DNA from: an uncultured Collinsella sp.
GTDB taxonomy: Bacteria > Actinomycetota > Coriobacteriia > Coriobacteriales > Coriobacteriaceae
Direction: 5' to 3'
Assembly (NCBI GenBank): GCA_900550595.1
Contig: URTB01000092.1
Span: forward strand, 1-5,920
Length of the DNA: 5,920 nucleotides
Below, in pieces: positions 4,651-5,920 of this stretch. How positions within the stretch are numbered: position 1 is the stretch's first letter; each line of letters opens with the position of its first letter. The notes beneath the pieces are model-generated. The model ran no database searches. It saw only the letters and a program-made list of their open reading frames with translations, and was not told where the DNA came from. The position numbers and the translations under genes are program-made.

Positions 4651-5784
4651 ATGCAGCAGCTCACCGAACAAGAAAAGAAACGCATCCAGCGGTACTGCAC
4701 ATACCCCAAGATCGCAGCGACCACACTCGTCATGTCGTTCGTAGCATGTCTGCTCATGCTGCCGCTCCAAATGATCAACGATATCGCGTTCCACCAAAAG
4801 GAATTCCAACCCGCGGGCATATATACCGCCATCGCACTCACCGTAATCGAACTCGTCGTCTTTTGCTATTGCGCTCTTGCGCCGCGCTTTGGAATGCGGG
4901 GCAAACAGTGGAAGGAGCTGCAGAGCAGGCTTGCGGTAGCCCAAACCAACAAAGACCGCTCCGCGGAGGTCGCCGGCGTGCTCGCCACGCAAGCTGCCGG
5001 CCGCCTGCTCAAGAACAGTGATAACGATCTCGCGCGCAATCTGGGCGGCGCCGCGGAGGTCGCCAGCGCCGTAGGGGCAGTTGCCACCGCGGCGGACGTG
5101 CTAGCCGAAACCTCGAGCAATGCCGAGGCCATGGCAAACGCATACGACGTGACGATTCCAAGCGTCAAGAAGCAGATCATAGCTCTCGCAGTGGCGCCCG
5201 CCATTGTGCTGCTTGGCGTCTACATCCCGCAGTTTGTCCAGGGGAATAACGAGCTACAGGTAAGAAAGGCTGCAGCCGCTGAGCAGCTCGCCATCGCGCA
5301 AGATGCCTTGGAGCCCGTGTGCGAACGCGTTGCGGCAGACGACCCATATGAGTCGTATCACGACTACGGCTATCGCATTATCGGCTATCTGCGCGATAAT
5401 GACCTCGGCGCTCAAGCAGCCTATGTCTACCTTTCTTTCGATGCAGACGGCATGCTCACGGACGTCGATTACACCAGCCAGATCGACCCCGAGGCAAGCC
5501 TTGCAGACAACCTCGCCCGCGCCGAGCAGGACATCGCGACGCTCTGTGCCCCGCTCAACGGGTTGGACATTTCCGTTGCCGCACCGGGCCTCCTCACGCC
5601 ATGCAGCCTGTCGGATGAATTTAAACAGGCATTTTTAGCCGGATCCCTATATGAAGAAATCAGCATCAAGACGGAGGACGAATCTATCAAGTCGTACTAC
5701 ACCTTTGACACCGAGCCCGAGGAAGAGTTCGACGAGTACACCCATCCGGAAATTAGGCTCATGCTCTCCGCAAAGAAGAACTAA
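4651..5784 (+). CDS. Membrane protein of unknown function, three predicted transmembrane segments
   Basis: I do not recognise this 377-residue protein. A short charged N-terminus (QEKKRIQRY) is followed by two hydrophobic segments, about residues 21-42 and 55-78, which look like a helical hairpin. Then comes a soluble stretch (80-172), rich in Ala/Gly between about 105 and 165, and a third transmembrane segment at about 175-196 (ALAVAPAIVLLGVYIPQFV). An Ala/Glu-rich, coiled-coil-like helix (201-228) leads into an acidic C-terminal domain (229-377) with Tyr-rich DPYESYHDYGYR and EPEEEFDEY. No catalytic motif, lipobox or cell-wall anchor is visible. The odd number of membrane segments should put the termini on opposite sides. 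Positive charges after segment 2 suggest an inside middle loop and an outside C-terminal domain. ATG 4651 is preferred: GAGG (4642-4645) lies 5 bases upstream, whereas the in-frame ATG at 4633 has no such site. Flanked on both sides by copies of one repeat family. Confidence 0.85.
   Translation: MQQLTEQEKKRIQRYCTYPKIAATTLVMSFVACLLMLPLQMINDIAFHQKEFQPAGIYTAIALTVIELVVFCYCALAPRFGMRGKQWKELQSRLAVAQTNKDRSAEVAGVLATQAAGRLLKNSDNDLARNLGGAAEVASAVGAVATAADVLAETSSNAEAMANAYDVTIPSVKKQIIALAVAPAIVLLGVYIPQFVQGNNELQVRKAAAAEQLAIAQDALEPVCERVAADDPYESYHDYGYRIIGYLRDNDLGAQAAYVYLSFDADGMLTDVDYTSQIDPEASLADNLARAEQDIATLCAPLNGLDISVAAPGLLTPCSLSDEFKQAFLAGSLYEEISIKTEDESIKSYYTFDTEPEEEFDEYTHPEIRLMLSAKKN
4961..5064 (+). repeat. 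14-bp direct repeat inside the membrane-protein gene
   Basis: CCGCGGAGGTCGCC occurs at 4961-4974 and again at 5051-5064, exactly 90 bp (30 codons) apart and in frame, encoding AEVA both times (residues 105-108 and 135-138). The surrounding Ala-rich residues are only loosely similar. It may be a remnant of an internal duplication, or codon-biased chance. Confidence 0.4.
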
Positions 5785-5840
5785 AGGCTTGCACTCTAAT
5801 TGCCGCTCGCAAACATCGTCTATATCTCGAGGTCTAATAC

Positions 5841-5920
5841 TTTTCCCGAGAAGTGAACGACCGTTTTTGGACCCCCGAAGCATCGACATTTTCAGACGTC
5901 AAAACCGCAGGATTTGGCTG
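5841..5920 (+). repeat. Second copy of the 4247-4428 repeat arm, cut by the window edge
   Basis: From GAAGTGAACGA (5850-5860) to the edge this copy aligns without gaps to the right arm of the first element read on the minus strand (4407 down to 4337), with about 53 of 71 bases identical. It shares a 16-base identity, CCCCGAAGCATCGACA (5873-5888), with the left arm at 4291-4306. The 23-bp spacing of the two conserved words is the same in all three arms. It also reaches the CAAAACCGCAGGATTT word of the element's centre. The other arm would lie beyond the window. It starts 57 bp after the membrane-protein stop. Confidence 0.8.

Noticed and set aside
4600..4992. 130-codon minus-strand frame opposite the start of the membrane-protein gene
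   Set aside because: It is antisense to the predicted transmembrane segments, with no start signal or family similarity.

Overview
The window reads as a piece of chromosome from a high-GC actinobacterium. Gene content, codon choice and the style of the intergenic palindromes suggest a gut Coriobacteriia member such as Collinsella. This assignment rests on general resemblance, not on a marker gene or a database search.

Layout, left to right. (1) Positions 1-976, minus strand: the N-terminal ~325 residues of a MalY/PatB-type PLP aminotransferase/C-S lyase, cut by the window edge. (2) Positions 1089-1826, minus strand: trmO, a tRNA t6A37 methyltransferase. (3) A divergent intergenic region (about 1827-1967) with a perfect 15-bp palindrome abutting a plausible promoter. 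(4) Positions 1968-2795, plus strand: a three-part regulator made of an XRE helix-turn-helix, a 'CQSCGM' zinc ribbon and a C-terminal TipAS-like ligand-binding domain. (5) Positions 2847-3092, plus strand: a glutaredoxin with a CPYC active site. (6) A 40-bp near-perfect palindrome between convergent genes. (7) Positions 3157-4116, minus strand: a tRNA-dihydrouridine synthase. (8) A 534-bp intergenic region (4117-4650) holding the dus promoter, two small hairpins and a ~180-bp imperfect inverted-repeat element. (9) Positions 4651-5784, plus strand: a 377-residue membrane protein of unknown function. (10) From 5841 to the right edge: a second, truncated copy of the repeat unit seen in the 4247-4428 element.

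Two genes (trmO, dus) modify tRNA, and the glutaredoxin and lyase touch thiol/sulfur chemistry. Nothing beyond adjacency shows that the genes form one pathway. Most are ordinary housekeeping genes.

The parts most worth a second look are the XRE-zinc ribbon-TipAS architecture, where TipAS is normally attached to a MerR-type DNA-binding domain, and the repeat family that brackets the unknown membrane-protein gene. No CRISPR array, tRNA, rRNA, transposase or phage gene is visible.
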